The notes: generated by a model from the letters alone, not told the origin. A stretch of DNA of 64,000 nt from Alteromonas sp. M12 (GCF_037478005.1 NZ_CP144164.1:2976001-3040000), one strand, 5' to 3'. Positions 1 to 10,150 are shown, numbered from the stretch's first letter. Program-made: numbers and translations.

Positions 1-186
1 TTTGACCAATCAGAGTCATCAGAAAAGCAATCGTCATTAATGACATCCGTTGGCCTTGGAGCTCGATTTTATTCCACCCGTACCAGTGAAGCACGGGTAA
101 TTCATATTGATGTTATTAAGCCGATTAGTTCAGATCCGAATGTAAACAGTGTTGAATTTAGAGTGACCACTAAACATAGATTTTAG
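1..186 (+). CDS. C-terminal end of an outer-membrane beta-barrel protein (partial)
   Basis: The first 61 codons are open from base 1 and end with TAG at 184-186. The peptide alternates polar and hydrophobic residues as beta strands do and ends in Arg-Phe, the C-terminal aromatic signature recognised by the BAM complex. The start lies outside the window, so the family cannot be named; a surface-antigen or porin-like barrel is most likely. An imperfect hairpin (AAGCGATT at 213-220 against AATCGCTT at 233-240) follows the stop and may help end transcription before the convergent methyltransferase gene. Confidence 0.6.
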   Translation, partial: FDQSESSEKQSSLMTSVGLGARFYSTRTSEARVIHIDVIKPISSDPNVNSVEFRVTTKHRF

Positions 187-313
187 CTAATCTATAGTGT
201 TTTACTTAAGACAAGCGATTGCCCATCACTTTAATCGCTTATCACTATGGTTAAAGCAGCATTTCCACGTATCGAATAACATCACTTTAATCGTGCTAAT
301 AACTGAAAATTAC

Positions 314-1048
314 TTAGCTCGACAACTGATACACGCAAATATTCACTGCACTGGCTAAATTAAGTGAATCAATTTTTCCACTTCCAGCAATAGTAAAGGC
401 GTCGGCATCACAGGCCGATAAGGCATTAGTAGGCACGCCACGCGCTTCGTTGCCAAACAAATAACACTGGTATTTGGTAAAATCTGTACTTTGAATTTGT
501 TTGCCTTGCATATCTAAATAGGCAAAGCGCTTAAAGCGTGTTTGTAGATCAACCAATTCAACCTCCAACTCAATGGGCACATGAAATATCGCGCCCATAC
601 TGGCCCTTACCACTTTGGAGTTAAACGGATCGACACTGTTGGGACTGAGCAATAAGCGAAAACCACCAAACCAAGCTAAGGTTCGTAAAATGGTTCCTAA
701 GTTACCGGGATCTTGTACTTCATGAAGATAGATACAGCGTTCACCCTGCAGGTTCGCTTGCTGCAATTTAGCGGCCTTTGGCAATGGCACACAAGCAATA
801 ATGCCCTGCGGGGTTTTGGTGTCACTGAGCTGTGCCATTTGCTTTTTATTCAACACAACTAAAGCACATTGATGAGTAAATCGTTTGCCCCAATCTTGAT
901 ATTCTTCAGTGACATACAAGGTAATATCATCTAATCCATGTTCTGCTTTTTGAAGCTCTAAAACCAGATGTTCACCTTCCACAAGGTAAAAACCAAACTG
1001 CGAACGATATTTCTTTTGGTGGAGCTTTTTTACATCATCAAATTTCAT
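314..1048 (-). CDS. SpoU/TrmH-family RNA 2'-O-methyltransferase
   Basis: A 244-residue protein of the SPOUT class, which transfers a methyl group from S-adenosylmethionine to a ribose 2'-OH in rRNA or tRNA. All three SpoU motifs are visible: motif 1 around DPGNLGTILRT, motif 2 around LFGNEARGVP, and motif 3 near the C terminus (SLNLASAVNICVYQL), which form the trefoil-knot SAM site. The N-terminal ~90 residues resemble the substrate-binding domain of RlmB/TrmH-type enzymes (KYRSQFGFYLVEGEH). The target nucleotide cannot be told from the sequence. It is a single gene, transcribed away from rlmE. Confidence 0.85.
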   Translation of the reverse strand: MKFDDVKKLHQKKYRSQFGFYLVEGEHLVLELQKAEHGLDDITLYVTEEYQDWGKRFTHQCALVVLNKKQMAQLSDTKTPQGIIACVPLPKAAKLQQANLQGERCIYLHEVQDPGNLGTILRTLAWFGGFRLLLSPNSVDPFNSKVVRASMGAIFHVPIELEVELVDLQTRFKRFAYLDMQGKQIQSTDFTKYQCYLFGNEARGVPTNALSACDADAFTIAGSGKIDSLNLASAVNICVYQLSS

Positions 1049-1320
1049 ATTAACTTGCCTTTATAAATTGGTGCAGCATGGCACAAGTTAAATACTGCAA
1101 GTTCGGTCATGTAAAATCCTAGTCTGTAGATTGGCTAAACGAAATAATAAATACTCAAGGTTGATAATTGTAACGCTTTGCTCAAATCAAGTCAGGGAAA
1201 ACAAGTTAAAGCAAATAAATTACCGTTAAAAACGCTATTTTCGCCTAGGTAATTTGCAAATTTGCCGTGCCAGCTTACAATAAGCGCCGTTTAAACCATC
1301 AAAAATAGCAGACTCACTTT

Positions 1321-1941
1321 ATGGCACGCTCTAAAACCAGTAAAAAATGGCTGGACGAACACGTTAACGATCCCTACGTAAAAAAAGCACAAATTGACGG
1401 ATATCGTTCCCGTGCTAGTTATAAACTTATCGAAATTAATGAAAAAGATAAGTTAATTCGCCCCGGTAGTATTGTCATGGATCTAGGTTCAACTCCTGGT
1501 GGTTGGTCACAAATAGTCGCTCCCCTAGTAGGTAAAAAAGGCCGAGTGATAGCCTCAGATATTTTGCCAATGGATTCGATATTGGATGTAACTTTTATCC
1601 AAGGTGATTTCACCGAAGAAGCGGTTTACGATCAAATTGTGGCAACCTTAGACAACGAACAAGTTGATGTGGTGGTGTCTGACATGGCGCCGAACATCAG
1701 TGGTGTCAATGCCACTGACCAATACAGCTCAATGTACCTTGTCGAGTTAGCACTAGATATGGCCCGCAATGTATTAAAGCCTGGCGGCAGTTTTTGTGCA
1801 AAAGTGTTTCAAGGTGTTGGCTATGAAGAATATTTGAAAGACGTTCGTAGTTCTTTTAATAAAGTGGTGATCCGTAAACCTGATGCCTCTCGCCCACGCT
1901 CTCGCGAAGTGTACATAGTCGCAAAAGGATTCAAAGGCTAA
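1321..1941 (+). CDS. rlmE: 23S rRNA 2'-O-ribose U2552 methyltransferase RlmE (FtsJ/RrmJ)
   Basis: A 206-residue Rossmann-fold methyltransferase matching RlmE over its full length; the family modifies U2552 in the ribosomal A-loop during late 50S assembly. The SAM-binding motif is DLGSTPGGW at about 54-62. The catalytic tetrad can be placed by alignment with the E. coli enzyme at a constant offset of 3: K35, D121 (in SDMAPNISG), K161 (in FCAKVFQG) and E196. The start ATG gives the typical [11 protein letters not shown] terminus. In many proteobacteria rlmE is followed by ftsH; here it converges with fdxA after 19 bp instead. Confidence 0.95.
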   Translation: MARSKTSKKWLDEHVNDPYVKKAQIDGYRSRASYKLIEINEKDKLIRPGSIVMDLGSTPGGWSQIVAPLVGKKGRVIASDILPMDSILDVTFIQGDFTEEAVYDQIVATLDNEQVDVVVSDMAPNISGVNATDQYSSMYLVELALDMARNVLKPGGSFCAKVFQGVGYEEYLKDVRSSFNKVVIRKPDASRPRSREVYIVAKGFKG

Positions 1942-1960
1942 CGCAAGATCTAAATAATGA

Positions 1961-2284
1961 CTATCGCTCTAACAACGGCAACTTGTCGACAACACCGTTC
2001 CATTTGTCGGCATCTTCTGGAGGGGCTTTTAGTTCAGTGATATTCGGCCATTCTTGGCTCAATTGTTCATTTAGCGCTAAGTACTGGAGTTGATCGGCTG
2101 GCAGTTCGGTATCTTGAAAAATCGCATCTGCCGGACACTCTGGGACACATAACGCACAGTCTATGCAAATTACTGGATCGATCGCCAAAAAATTAGGCCC
2201 TTCAAAAAACGCATCTACAGGGCATACGGCAACACAGTCGGTATATTTACATTTAATGCAATTGTCGGTCACTACAAAGGTCAT
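1961..2284 (-). CDS. fdxA: 7Fe ferredoxin FdxA ([3Fe-4S][4Fe-4S])
   Basis: A 107-residue cytoplasmic electron carrier. Eight cysteines at 9, 12, 17, 21, 40, 43, 46 and 50 give a first CxxC-x4-CxxxCP half and a second CxxCxxCxxxCP half, the pattern of Azotobacter-type FdxA that binds one [3Fe-4S] and one [4Fe-4S] cluster. The ~50-residue C-terminal extension ([12 protein letters not shown]) is also characteristic. It converges with rlmE. The redox partner is not evident from the neighbours, although an FAD-dependent dehydrogenase gene starts 210 bp away on the other strand. Confidence 0.92.
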   Translation of the reverse strand: MTFVVTDNCIKCKYTDCVAVCPVDAFFEGPNFLAIDPVICIDCALCVPECPADAIFQDTELPADQLQYLALNEQLSQEWPNITELKAPPEDADKWNGVVDKLPLLER

Positions 2285-2494
2285 TGAAAGCTATTTTGGT
2301 TAGGCTGAAAATATGCCGACAAGTTTAAAGAAGCACGATAAAAACACAAGTTTCTTTGAAATTTTGTTGTGGTTAACAATAACCAGATGTTTTCAACCTA
2401 AATAGAATTTAACAGGGCTATCTATCACAGACTAGCTGATTTAAAATATCGCGCCCTGACAGAAAGGCTGTCCGGCGTTTAAAGAGTGTGTATT

Positions 2495-4126
2495 ATGTTA
2501 CGTTTGACGGATATTAAATTACCCCTAAATCATCAAGAACAGGCTATTGAGCAAGCAATACTTAGCAAACTCAAAATCACCCCAAGCCAGTTAATATCCT
2601 TCAATATGTTCAAACGAGGCTATGACGCTCGCAATAATAGAGACATTCAACTCATTTACACCCTTGATGTGGAAGTCAAAAACCAATCTGAACTGCTCGA
2701 ACAGTTTGAGCGGGATCCACAAGTTCGCATCACGCCTGACATGCAATATAAATTTGTCACCCAAGCACCAAATGAATTAACCGAGCGACCAGTAGTGGTT
2801 GGACTAGGACCATGTGGTTTATTTGCCGCATTAATTTTGGCCCAAATGGGGTTTAAGCCGATAATATTGGAACGGGGCAAAGAAGTTCGAGAACGGACCA
2901 AAGACACCTTTGGTTTTTGGCGTAAAAAACCGCTTAATCCTGAATCAAATGTGCAATTTGGTGAAGGTGGTGCTGGTACATTTTCCGATGGCAAACTTTA
3001 TAGTCAGGTAAAGGATCGCAAACATTACGGGCGCAAAGTGCTACATGAATTTGTCGCTGCAGGCGCACCTGAAGAAATCATGTACGTAAGTAAACCCCAT
3101 ATTGGGACCTTTAAATTGGTCAATATGGTCGAAAAAATGCGTGAAAAAATCATATCTTTAGGGGGTGAATTTCGCTTCAGTACAAGAGTAGAAAAACTCG
3201 ATTTAGAACCGCAAAATGACGGCTATAAAATAAAAGGCTTACATTTAGCTGATGGGGATTACCTTAGCTGCAAACACGTAATATTAGCAGTGGGTCACAG
3301 TGCAAGGGACACCTTCACCGCACTGTATGAGCAAGGCGTGTATATTGAAGCTAAGCCATTTTCAGTAGGCTTTCGAATCGAACACGAACAAAGCATGATC
3401 GACAAATGTCGCTTCGGCGACAATGCCGGCAACCCTATTTTGGGTGCAGCTGACTACAAACTAGTCCACCACTGTAAAAATGGACGCACCGTCTATAGTT
3501 TTTGTATGTGTCCAGGCGGCACGGTAGTCGCGGCAGCATCAGAACCAGGAAGAGTCGTTACCAATGGCATGAGCCAATATTCTCGCCACGAACGTAACGC
3601 CAACAGTGCCATAGTCGTTGGCATTACCCCAGAACAAGATTATCCAGGTCATCCTTTGGCAGGTATCGAATTACAACGTAGTTTAGAAGATCTGGCCTTT
3701 GCAGTTGGAGGTGAAAACTATCACGCACCGGCGCAATTAATTGGAGACTTCCTAGCAGGTAAAGCCAGTGCAGAATTAGGTGATGTAAAACCTTCATATA
3801 CCCCAGGTATCACCCTAACTGATTTATCCAAAGTGGTACCTGATTTCGTAACCGAATCCATTCGCGAAGCCATTCCAGCGTTCAATCGTCAGATCAAAGG
3901 ATTTGCCAAAGCGGATGGTTTACTCACTGGCGTTGAAACCCGCACCTCTTCACCGATTTGTATTAAACGCGGTAAAGATTACCAAAGTGTCAACGTAGCA
4001 GGCTTGTATCCCGCTGGCGAAGGAGCAGGTTATGCTGGCGGCATTTGGTCGGCCGGAATTGATGGTATTCGCGTAGCCGAAGCTGTGGCGTTGGCCATAG
4101 TGGGCATAGACGAAAAACCTGAATAA
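2495..4126 (+). CDS. NAD(P)/FAD-dependent dehydrogenase (COG2509-like)
   Basis: A ~543-residue flavoprotein of the uncharacterised FAD-dependent dehydrogenase family common in gammaproteobacteria. A dinucleotide-binding GLGPCG motif sits at about 103-108 after an N-terminal ~95-residue domain, and a second FAD-contacting segment (AGLYPAGEGAGYAGG) lies near the C terminus. The segment GEGGAGTFSDGKL near residue 155 is also typical. An in-frame GTG at 2486 is possible, but the AAAGAG at 2481-2486 is correctly spaced for the ATG at 2495, so I chose that. Substrate unknown. The next gene starts 28 bp downstream and may be cotranscribed. Confidence 0.8.
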   Translation: MLRLTDIKLPLNHQEQAIEQAILSKLKITPSQLISFNMFKRGYDARNNRDIQLIYTLDVEVKNQSELLEQFERDPQVRITPDMQYKFVTQAPNELTERPVVVGLGPCGLFAALILAQMGFKPIILERGKEVRERTKDTFGFWRKKPLNPESNVQFGEGGAGTFSDGKLYSQVKDRKHYGRKVLHEFVAAGAPEEIMYVSKPHIGTFKLVNMVEKMREKIISLGGEFRFSTRVEKLDLEPQNDGYKIKGLHLADGDYLSCKHVILAVGHSARDTFTALYEQGVYIEAKPFSVGFRIEHEQSMIDKCRFGDNAGNPILGAADYKLVHHCKNGRTVYSFCMCPGGTVVAAASEPGRVVTNGMSQYSRHERNANSAIVVGITPEQDYPGHPLAGIELQRSLEDLAFAVGGENYHAPAQLIGDFLAGKASAELGDVKPSYTPGITLTDLSKVVPDFVTESIREAIPAFNRQIKGFAKADGLLTGVETRTSSPICIKRGKDYQSVNVAGLYPAGEGAGYAGGIWSAGIDGIRVAEAVALAIVGIDEKPE

Positions 4127-4154
4127 ACGCAACCAAACAGGCTAATAAACCTTT

Positions 4155-5411
4155 ATGCAGCAAAGTATTAAGAAAGATCGGTTTATTCCGTTACGAAAAA
4201 CGGATCTTATCAACGCCTGTTTGCAACAAGGCCAGCTCAATGAAAAGGATAAAAATGCGTTCATAGACTTGTGCCATATTCTGGTGAGCACCTTACATTT
4301 TGAATATCATCAGACTCTTGAAATATTAAAAGATAGTTACGCCCCCTTTGATCCTAACTCAGACACCCTGCCCGTTCATTCAACCTCTAAAGATTCCTTA
4401 GATAACAAACAACAGGTTTTCGCGCAAACCTTTGCTCAGGTGTTAAATGCCGCAAACTTTGAAAAGGTTACCGAGCAGGATTTACAAGAGGCGTTGCATG
4501 AAGCGTCTTTATTTAAAGTTAGGCTGGAAGTGGAATTTGAAGATTTCGCCGAAGTGGTATTTTATCGCCGTGGCGAATACCAGAAAACCGAAACACTGAG
4601 CAAGTTTTGGGGTCTGAAGAAACAGCAGGTAAGCTTCACCAACTATGACAAAGTAGCAGTTTATATAAAGTTTAAAAACGCTGAATACTTTGCCTCAAAG
4701 AAAATGAAATCGGTTAATTTTGAACCTGACTCAACCATCATCAAGTTATTCCAAAATGTACCAAAAGCGGATTTAGAAATGCTGTTCCCCAACAGCGAAG
4801 TGCGCATGCGCACCTTAGACAAAGCCATTATCGGCGGCTCTGCGTTAGTTGGCGGAACCGTGGTGTTAGTGACAAAACTAGGCGCGTCTTTATTATTGAT
4901 GGCAGGCATTATCAGTTATTGGATTGGTCTGTCAGATAAAGCAGTGACAATTGGCACTCAAGAACTCATCGCTCTTTGCGCAGGAGCTGGGGTAATTGGC
5001 GGGTTTATATTCAAAGAATGGAGTAAGTTTAAAAATCGTAAATTGAAATTTATGAAAGCACTGGCTGATAACCTCTATTTTAAAAATCTCGACAACAATG
5101 CTGGGGTTTTTCACCATCTAATTGATGCTGCGGAAGAAGAAGAATGTAAAGAAGCGATACTAGCCTATTATTTTTTACTGACATTTAAACAGCCTATCAG
5201 CAGTGAACAACTAGATCAGCAGATTGAAGATTGGTTTGCCAGCCGATTCGATTTTGAAATAGATTTCGAAATTGAAGATGCGTTAAATAAATTGCTTCGA
5301 TTTGGCATAGTTAACAAACAAAATAATATGTATAGCGCCATATCGATACAAGCCGCCCAGACCCAACTGGATCGTGAATGGGATGACATTTTCAGCTCAA
5401 AGGTTGAGTAA
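4155..5411 (+). CDS. TMEM143/DUF3754-family membrane protein
   Basis: A 418-residue protein with a soluble N-terminal ~210 residues, a central hydrophobic block with two or three membrane segments (about 225-290, glycine-rich), and a soluble C-terminal ~120 residues. The sequence just before the membrane block (ADLEMLFPNSEVRMRTLDK) is the hallmark of the DUF3754/TMEM143 family, found in bacteria and in mitochondria and plastids. No biochemical function is established. It follows the flavoprotein gene by 28 bp on the same strand, so the two may form an operon. Confidence 0.75.
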   Translation: MQQSIKKDRFIPLRKTDLINACLQQGQLNEKDKNAFIDLCHILVSTLHFEYHQTLEILKDSYAPFDPNSDTLPVHSTSKDSLDNKQQVFAQTFAQVLNAANFEKVTEQDLQEALHEASLFKVRLEVEFEDFAEVVFYRRGEYQKTETLSKFWGLKKQQVSFTNYDKVAVYIKFKNAEYFASKKMKSVNFEPDSTIIKLFQNVPKADLEMLFPNSEVRMRTLDKAIIGGSALVGGTVVLVTKLGASLLLMAGIISYWIGLSDKAVTIGTQELIALCAGAGVIGGFIFKEWSKFKNRKLKFMKALADNLYFKNLDNNAGVFHHLIDAAEEEECKEAILAYYFLLTFKQPISSEQLDQQIEDWFASRFDFEIDFEIEDALNKLLRFGIVNKQNNMYSAISIQAAQTQLDREWDDIFSSKVE

Positions 5412-5753
5412 CTCCAACAGCATAAAAACTCAACGTCAGGCTCTAACTAACCTGATATAACTTATTTAAATAAACCATCATAAGCATTAATCAATCTAGC
5501 ATTTCACCTATCAATATAGTTTTTCAATAGTCTGATATTGCAAATAGATTGCTCGTTAAAACCCTGTGTAACATCACTTTTATTACATAAATGTAAATTA
5601 AATGTTCACTTATTAACAAACCTACTTGCTTTACGAGACTCTAAAACATAACATAACTTGCATTAAAGAACTCACTGCGTTTATTTGTCGGTCGAAGACT
5701 CAGCTATTTGCTCGACAATCTCCCATAAAACGCATTACTTTGGAGAACATTTT
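5412..5753 (+). other. Intergenic regulatory stretch before the catabolic island
   Basis: 342 AT-rich bases without a convincing gene. It holds the promoter region of the acyl-CoA dehydrogenase gene, including the CTTGCNTTA repeats listed separately. At 5567-5580 there is TGTAACATCACTTT, resembling TGTCACATCACTTG at 10370-10383 ahead of the TonB-dependent receptor. A GGAG ribosome-binding site lies at 5742-5745. Confidence 0.5.
5625..5665 (+). promoter_or_regulatory. Candidate operator: direct repeat CTTGCNTTA (two copies)
   Basis: CTTGCTTTA at 5625-5633 and CTTGCATTA at 5657-5665, 32 bp apart, about 90-130 bp upstream of the acyl-CoA dehydrogenase start. The same 9-mer pattern occurs twice before the TonB-dependent receptor and once, inverted, before the minus-strand thiolase/paaN operon. 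A binding site for one of the local HxlR-type regulators is an inference. Confidence 0.4.
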
Positions 5754-7544
5754 ATGCCCGCTTACAAAGCACCACTTCGCGATATTCAATTTGTTATGGA
5801 TGATCTGCTTAACTTTTCCAACCATTATCAACAATTGAATATTGATGTTGAGATAGATCGTCAAACTCAAACGGCAATCATTGAAGAAGCGGCTAAATTT
5901 TCTGAAAATGTAATTTCTCCACTAAATGCGGTTGGTGATCAAGTGGGGTGTAAGTGGAGTGCAGATGGCGTTACCACACCAACTGGCTTTAAAGCCGCTT
6001 ATCAACAATATTGTAAAGGTGGTTGGCCATCATTGGCAATGCCCGAACAATACGGCGGACAAGGCCTGCCGGAATCTATGAACATCATTGTCAATGAATT
6101 GGTATGCAGTGGCAGCGTTGCGTGGTCGGGTTACCCAGGTTTACGTGAAGGCGCGATAAAAACACTGGTTAGTTATGGCAGTGAAACGCTTAAAAATACC
6201 TTTCTACCAAATTTAGTCAGCGGTAAATGGACAGGAACAATGTGTCTAACCGAATCTCATTGTGGAACGGATTTAGGCCAATTAAAAACCAAAGCTACGC
6301 CTATATCTGATACCGAGTTTACCCTTACCGGAACAAAAATATTCATATCATGTGGTGAACACGATATGGCCGAAAACATCATTCATATTGTGTTAGCTCG
6401 TTTACCCGATGCACCAGCTGGCAGTGCAGGTATTTCGCTTTTTGTGGTGCCAAAGTTTTTGGTAGAAAACGGAAAATTAGCTGCCAGAAACAAGGTTAAC
6501 TGTGGTTCCATCGAACATAAAATGGGTGTCCATGGTTTTGTCACCTGTGTAATGAACTTTGATGGTGCCAAGGGTTACTTACTTGGACAACCAAATAAAG
6601 GCCTTGAAGCCATGTTTACTTTTATGAACTCAGCTCGGTTAACCACCGCTTTGCAGGGCTTAGTCCATTCAGAAGTGGCCTATCAAGGCGCTGTCCCCTA
6701 CGCCAAAGAAAGATTAGCAATGCGTTCACTAAGTGGAGTGAAAAATCCAGATGGCCCTGCCGACCCCATCATAGTTCACCCTGACGTCCGCCGTATGCTA
6801 CTAACCATTAAGTCATTTGCAGAAGGGTTTAGAGCATTCGCTTATTATGTTGCCCAACAGCTCGATATTGCCGAACATGGACAGTCAGTTGAAGAAAAAA
6901 TCCATGCCAAACATTTACTAGCGCTGCTAACTCCTATCTGCAAGGGATTTATGACGGAACTAGGTTGTGAAGCAGCCCATCACGGTGTGCAAGTTTATGG
7001 CGGTCACGGCTACATTAAAGAATGGGGTATGGAACAAAACCAACGTGATAGTCGTATCTCTACTTTGTATGAAGGTACCACAGGTATTCAAGCCTTAGAT
7101 CTGATCGGCAGAAAAGTGATGGGCTCTAAGGGCAGTTTATTAACCAACTTTACCGACATCATTGTGAGGTTTTGTCAAACCCATCAATCTACCCCCAATA
7201 TGCAAGAATTTATCGAACCACTTAAGCAATCAACCAATGACTGGTTGGAATTAGCCAATACAATTGGCAAATCTGCGGCTTCAGATGCCGATGAGTTAGG
7301 TGCCGCATCAGTGGACTTTTTAATGTTTTCTGGCTACACCATATTGGCTTACTTTTGGGCACGAATGGCGCTAGTTTCAATTCAAAAACTAGATACTGAA
7401 ACAGAAGACAAAAATCTTTATACCAGCAAAGTCAATACCGCCCGCTTCTACTTTCAACGCATATTACCGCGCACTGCGACCTTAAAGTTAACTATTCAAT
7501 CTGGTGCAAAAAACTTAATGGAAATCAATTCGGAGCACTTTTAA
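5754..7544 (+). CDS. Acyl-CoA dehydrogenase (long form with C-terminal domain)
   Basis: A 596-residue flavoenzyme that would introduce an alpha-beta double bond into an acyl-CoA. An upstream in-frame start at 5685 exists, but GGAG at 5742-5745 and the family N terminus MPAYKAPLRDIQFVMDDLL fix the start at 5754. The FAD/substrate motif CLTESHCGTDLGQLKT lies in the middle, and the catalytic-base region YEGTTGIQALDLIGRK follows. The ~150-residue tail after this is the extra C-terminal domain of the larger acyl-CoA dehydrogenases. It opens the catabolic island and is followed by an acyl-CoA ligase gene 68 bp downstream, so activation and first oxidation of an acid are encoded together. Confidence 0.88.
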   Translation: MPAYKAPLRDIQFVMDDLLNFSNHYQQLNIDVEIDRQTQTAIIEEAAKFSENVISPLNAVGDQVGCKWSADGVTTPTGFKAAYQQYCKGGWPSLAMPEQYGGQGLPESMNIIVNELVCSGSVAWSGYPGLREGAIKTLVSYGSETLKNTFLPNLVSGKWTGTMCLTESHCGTDLGQLKTKATPISDTEFTLTGTKIFISCGEHDMAENIIHIVLARLPDAPAGSAGISLFVVPKFLVENGKLAARNKVNCGSIEHKMGVHGFVTCVMNFDGAKGYLLGQPNKGLEAMFTFMNSARLTTALQGLVHSEVAYQGAVPYAKERLAMRSLSGVKNPDGPADPIIVHPDVRRMLLTIKSFAEGFRAFAYYVAQQLDIAEHGQSVEEKIHAKHLLALLTPICKGFMTELGCEAAHHGVQVYGGHGYIKEWGMEQNQRDSRISTLYEGTTGIQALDLIGRKVMGSKGSLLTNFTDIIVRFCQTHQSTPNMQEFIEPLKQSTNDWLELANTIGKSAASDADELGAASVDFLMFSGYTILAYFWARMALVSIQKLDTETEDKNLYTSKVNTARFYFQRILPRTATLKLTIQSGAKNLMEINSEHF

Positions 7545-7612
7545 ATGGCCATAGCTATACACATTTTAGTGCCCAATAATTTTTGGCAATTAACCAATAT
7601 TTTGAGTTATTT

Positions 7613-9181
7613 ATGAATACTAATAACAACTTAGCATTACCGGAAACCGTCTCCTTGCAGTCTATTTTTGACAAAGGCTGTCAACAATATAGTCAAAACA
7701 ACGCTTTTAAATGTGGCTCACAAAGTATTAGTTATATGGAGTTGGACCATCAATCAAAAAGTTTCGCTGCCTATTTACAAGAGAATACCGAATTGCAACC
7801 AGGTGATAGGATTGCCCTTCAGTTACCTAATTGTATTGCCTATGCCGTAATAGCTTGGGGTGCTTTGCGGGCGGGGTTAGTGATAGTCAACGTTAACCCG
7901 TTATACACAGAAAATGAACTGGCCCATATGTATCAAGACTCAGGAGCTAAAGCGCTAATTGTATTAAGTTCATCTATAGAAATGGTCAGCAATTTAGTTA
8001 ACGAGTCTGATATCTCAGTTTTGTTTTACATCAATAATGCAACCGCAGAACTTAACAACTTAACAGTTGATACAATTGAATATACGGATTGTTTAACCCA
8101 AGGCAGCAATTGCAAATTTACGCCAGTCTACGCCTCTCCAGACGACACAGCCTTGTTACAATACACTGGAGGTACAACAGGATTAGCCAAGGCAGCGGTA
8201 TTAACCCATGCAAATTTGGTTAGTGCCGCTCGCAGCTTTTGGGATACCACCGGGGTATTTGAAGCTGGTAATGAAATTTTCGCCGCACCTTTACCCTTGT
8301 ATCATGTTTATGCTTTTGTAGGTCATATTGTGGTGGGCGTAATATATGGTGTAACCAGCATTTTAATTACCAACCCACGAGATATACCTGCGCTGCATAA
8401 TGCGTTAAAAGACAGCAAGTTTAGTCTTTTTGTTGGCATCAACACGCTATTTAACATGTTATGCCAAGATCCGTTATTTAGAACCCTTGATTTCTCAGGC
8501 TTAAAATTCACCTTGTCTGGAGGAATGGCTCTTAACCAGCGTGTTGCTTTACGTTGGGAAGAACTAACACACTGTCAGATTAATGAAGGTTACGGGTTAA
8601 CAGAATCATCGGCTGGGGTCATTATTAATCGCGGCGAACATGATCGTCGATTAGGCTCCGTTGGCAAACCAATGCAAGGAGTAGAAATTAAGGTTATTGG
8701 AGATAAAGGACAAAGATTAGCGGCCGGCGAAAAAGGTGAGTTGTTTATAAAGGGTAAGCAAATCATGAAGGAATATTGGCACAATCCAAGTGCCACAACT
8801 GCAATATTACAAGACGGCTGGTTAGCAACAGGTGACATAGCGTTAATCGACGAGGAAGGTTTTGTCTATATTGTTGATCGCATAAAAGATGTGATTATTG
8901 TCTCAGGATTCAATGTTTACCCAGCAGAAATAGAGCAAGTGGTTAACCGACTTTCCGATGTTCAGGAATGTGCTGCGGTAGGAATAGAGTCAGAGGATAC
9001 CGGTGAGGCTGTCCAACTGTTTGTTGTGCTAAAAGAAAATGTCATTTCTGAAGCCACTATTATTGAACATTGTCGTAAAAACTTAGCTGCTTACAAAATT
9101 CCCAAAGTGATAAAAGTGATTAATGAATTACCTAAATCGCCTGTCGGTAAAGTGTTGAAACGCATGCTTAAAACACACTGA
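7613..9181 (+). CDS. Acyl-CoA synthetase (long/medium-chain fatty acid-CoA ligase-like)
   Basis: A ~522-residue adenylate-forming enzyme that activates a carboxylic acid to its CoA thioester with ATP. The P-loop-like YTGGTTGLAKAAVLTH, the YGLTESSAG motif, the hinge aspartate in WLATGD, and the C-terminal catalytic lysine in KSPVGKVLKR are all present. An upstream in-frame start at 7583 is possible; ATG 7613 gives the family-like N terminus. It is close to FadD-type ligases, but the chain specificity cannot be read from the sequence. It lies in one transcription unit with the acyl-CoA dehydrogenase and converges with the first HxlR regulator gene 27 bp away. Confidence 0.85.
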   Translation: MNTNNNLALPETVSLQSIFDKGCQQYSQNNAFKCGSQSISYMELDHQSKSFAAYLQENTELQPGDRIALQLPNCIAYAVIAWGALRAGLVIVNVNPLYTENELAHMYQDSGAKALIVLSSSIEMVSNLVNESDISVLFYINNATAELNNLTVDTIEYTDCLTQGSNCKFTPVYASPDDTALLQYTGGTTGLAKAAVLTHANLVSAARSFWDTTGVFEAGNEIFAAPLPLYHVYAFVGHIVVGVIYGVTSILITNPRDIPALHNALKDSKFSLFVGINTLFNMLCQDPLFRTLDFSGLKFTLSGGMALNQRVALRWEELTHCQINEGYGLTESSAGVIINRGEHDRRLGSVGKPMQGVEIKVIGDKGQRLAAGEKGELFIKGKQIMKEYWHNPSATTAILQDGWLATGDIALIDEEGFVYIVDRIKDVIIVSGFNVYPAEIEQVVNRLSDVQECAAVGIESEDTGEAVQLFVVLKENVISEATIIEHCRKNLAAYKIPKVIKVINELPKSPVGKVLKRMLKTH

Positions 9182-9208
9182 GAATTAGCTTTAAAATAGT
9201 AAGTTAAA

Positions 9209-10150
9209 CTATTTGATAACAGTAAACCCCACTTTATCTGGTTGGGGTTTGCTTAAACAAACTGCACAAATCACATCCACATCAAGATCATGTCCGCAGG
9301 CTTTATGAATAAGTTTATAAGGTCGTTCCATAGGTGTAAAATAATCTAAAACCCATTGCCTCAATGCTAGCGTCATACCGTACAAGGACTCTCCTTTTTC
9401 GGTGAGTTTATATTCATAACGGGATGGTGACTGTTGGTACAAATTCCTTTTTAGCACCCCTAAGTCGACCATTTGCTTAAGTCTATCTGCCAATATATTT
9501 GTAGCAATACCTAGGCTGTGCTGAAAATCGTCATAACGGCTTAACCCCAAAAAGACACTCGCTATAATCAGACTACTCCAGCGATCACCAATAATTTCGA
9601 TAATATGTCCAAGTCGATGATCCGCATCGGATACAGTGGAACCTCTTGAGCGCCTTTGGGTATTCATACTATCTACAACATTGCCAGTGTGAACTATACC
9701 AATACTTTTGTTCTCTACTCTTGTCACATCTTTATAGGTAACCTCTAAGCGGCAATTCCGGCATACACAGATTGGCTTTAACTCATGTTGGCTATCTACA
9801 TTGTGTTGTAATACCAAGGGCAACTTAGCATTTGGTTGATTCACCCAATGGGTTTCCCACTCCCAAACCATTAACGCCCAAGGATATAATGCAAGACCTT
9901 TAGTGGTGAGTTTGTATTCATAACGAGGCGGAGTTTGGCTATAAAGTACTTTTTGTAAAACCTCTTGTTCAAGCAAAAACTCTAAACGATTGGTCAATGT
10001 TCCTCTGGCAATTTTACTATATTCTCTGAATTCGCTAAATCTATGCCGTCCTAAAAATGCATCTCGCAAAATCAGTATAGTCCAGCGATCGCCGACGATT
10101 TTTAGTGCTCTGGCCACAGGGTTGGTGATTATTTGAGTTTCAATATTCAT
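9209..10150 (-). CDS. Tandem-domain HxlR-type transcriptional regulator (first copy)
   Basis: A 313-residue protein with two HxlR winged-helix domains, at about 10-105 and 178-272, each starting with the family signature (ALKIVGDRWTILILRD and IIEIIGDRWSSLIIAS) and ending in YEYKLTxKG. Ordinary HxlR regulators are 100-150 residues with one domain and bind as dimers; here one chain carries both. Cysteine motifs follow each domain (C128/C130/C133, and H282, C285, C295, C298), which suggests metal-binding ribbons or redox switches. It is divergent from the TonB-dependent receptor gene across a 299-bp region, so it probably controls that gene and perhaps the island. Its effector is unknown. Confidence 0.85.
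   Translation of the reverse strand: MNIETQIITNPVARALKIVGDRWTILILRDAFLGRHRFSEFREYSKIARGTLTNRLEFLLEQEVLQKVLYSQTPPRYEYKLTTKGLALYPWALMVWEWETHWVNQPNAKLPLVLQHNVDSQHELKPICVCRNCRLEVTYKDVTRVENKSIGIVHTGNVVDSMNTQRRSRGSTVSDADHRLGHIIEIIGDRWSSLIIASVFLGLSRYDDFQHSLGIATNILADRLKQMVDLGVLKRNLYQQSPSRYEYKLTEKGESLYGMTLALRQWVLDYFTPMERPYKLIHKACGHDLDVDVICAVCLSKPQPDKVGFTVIK

Noticed and set aside
224..293. Direct repeat CATCACTTTAATCG (224-237 and 280-293)
   Set aside because: A 14-bp pair between two convergent genes with no further copies seen; likely a small local duplication without clear role.
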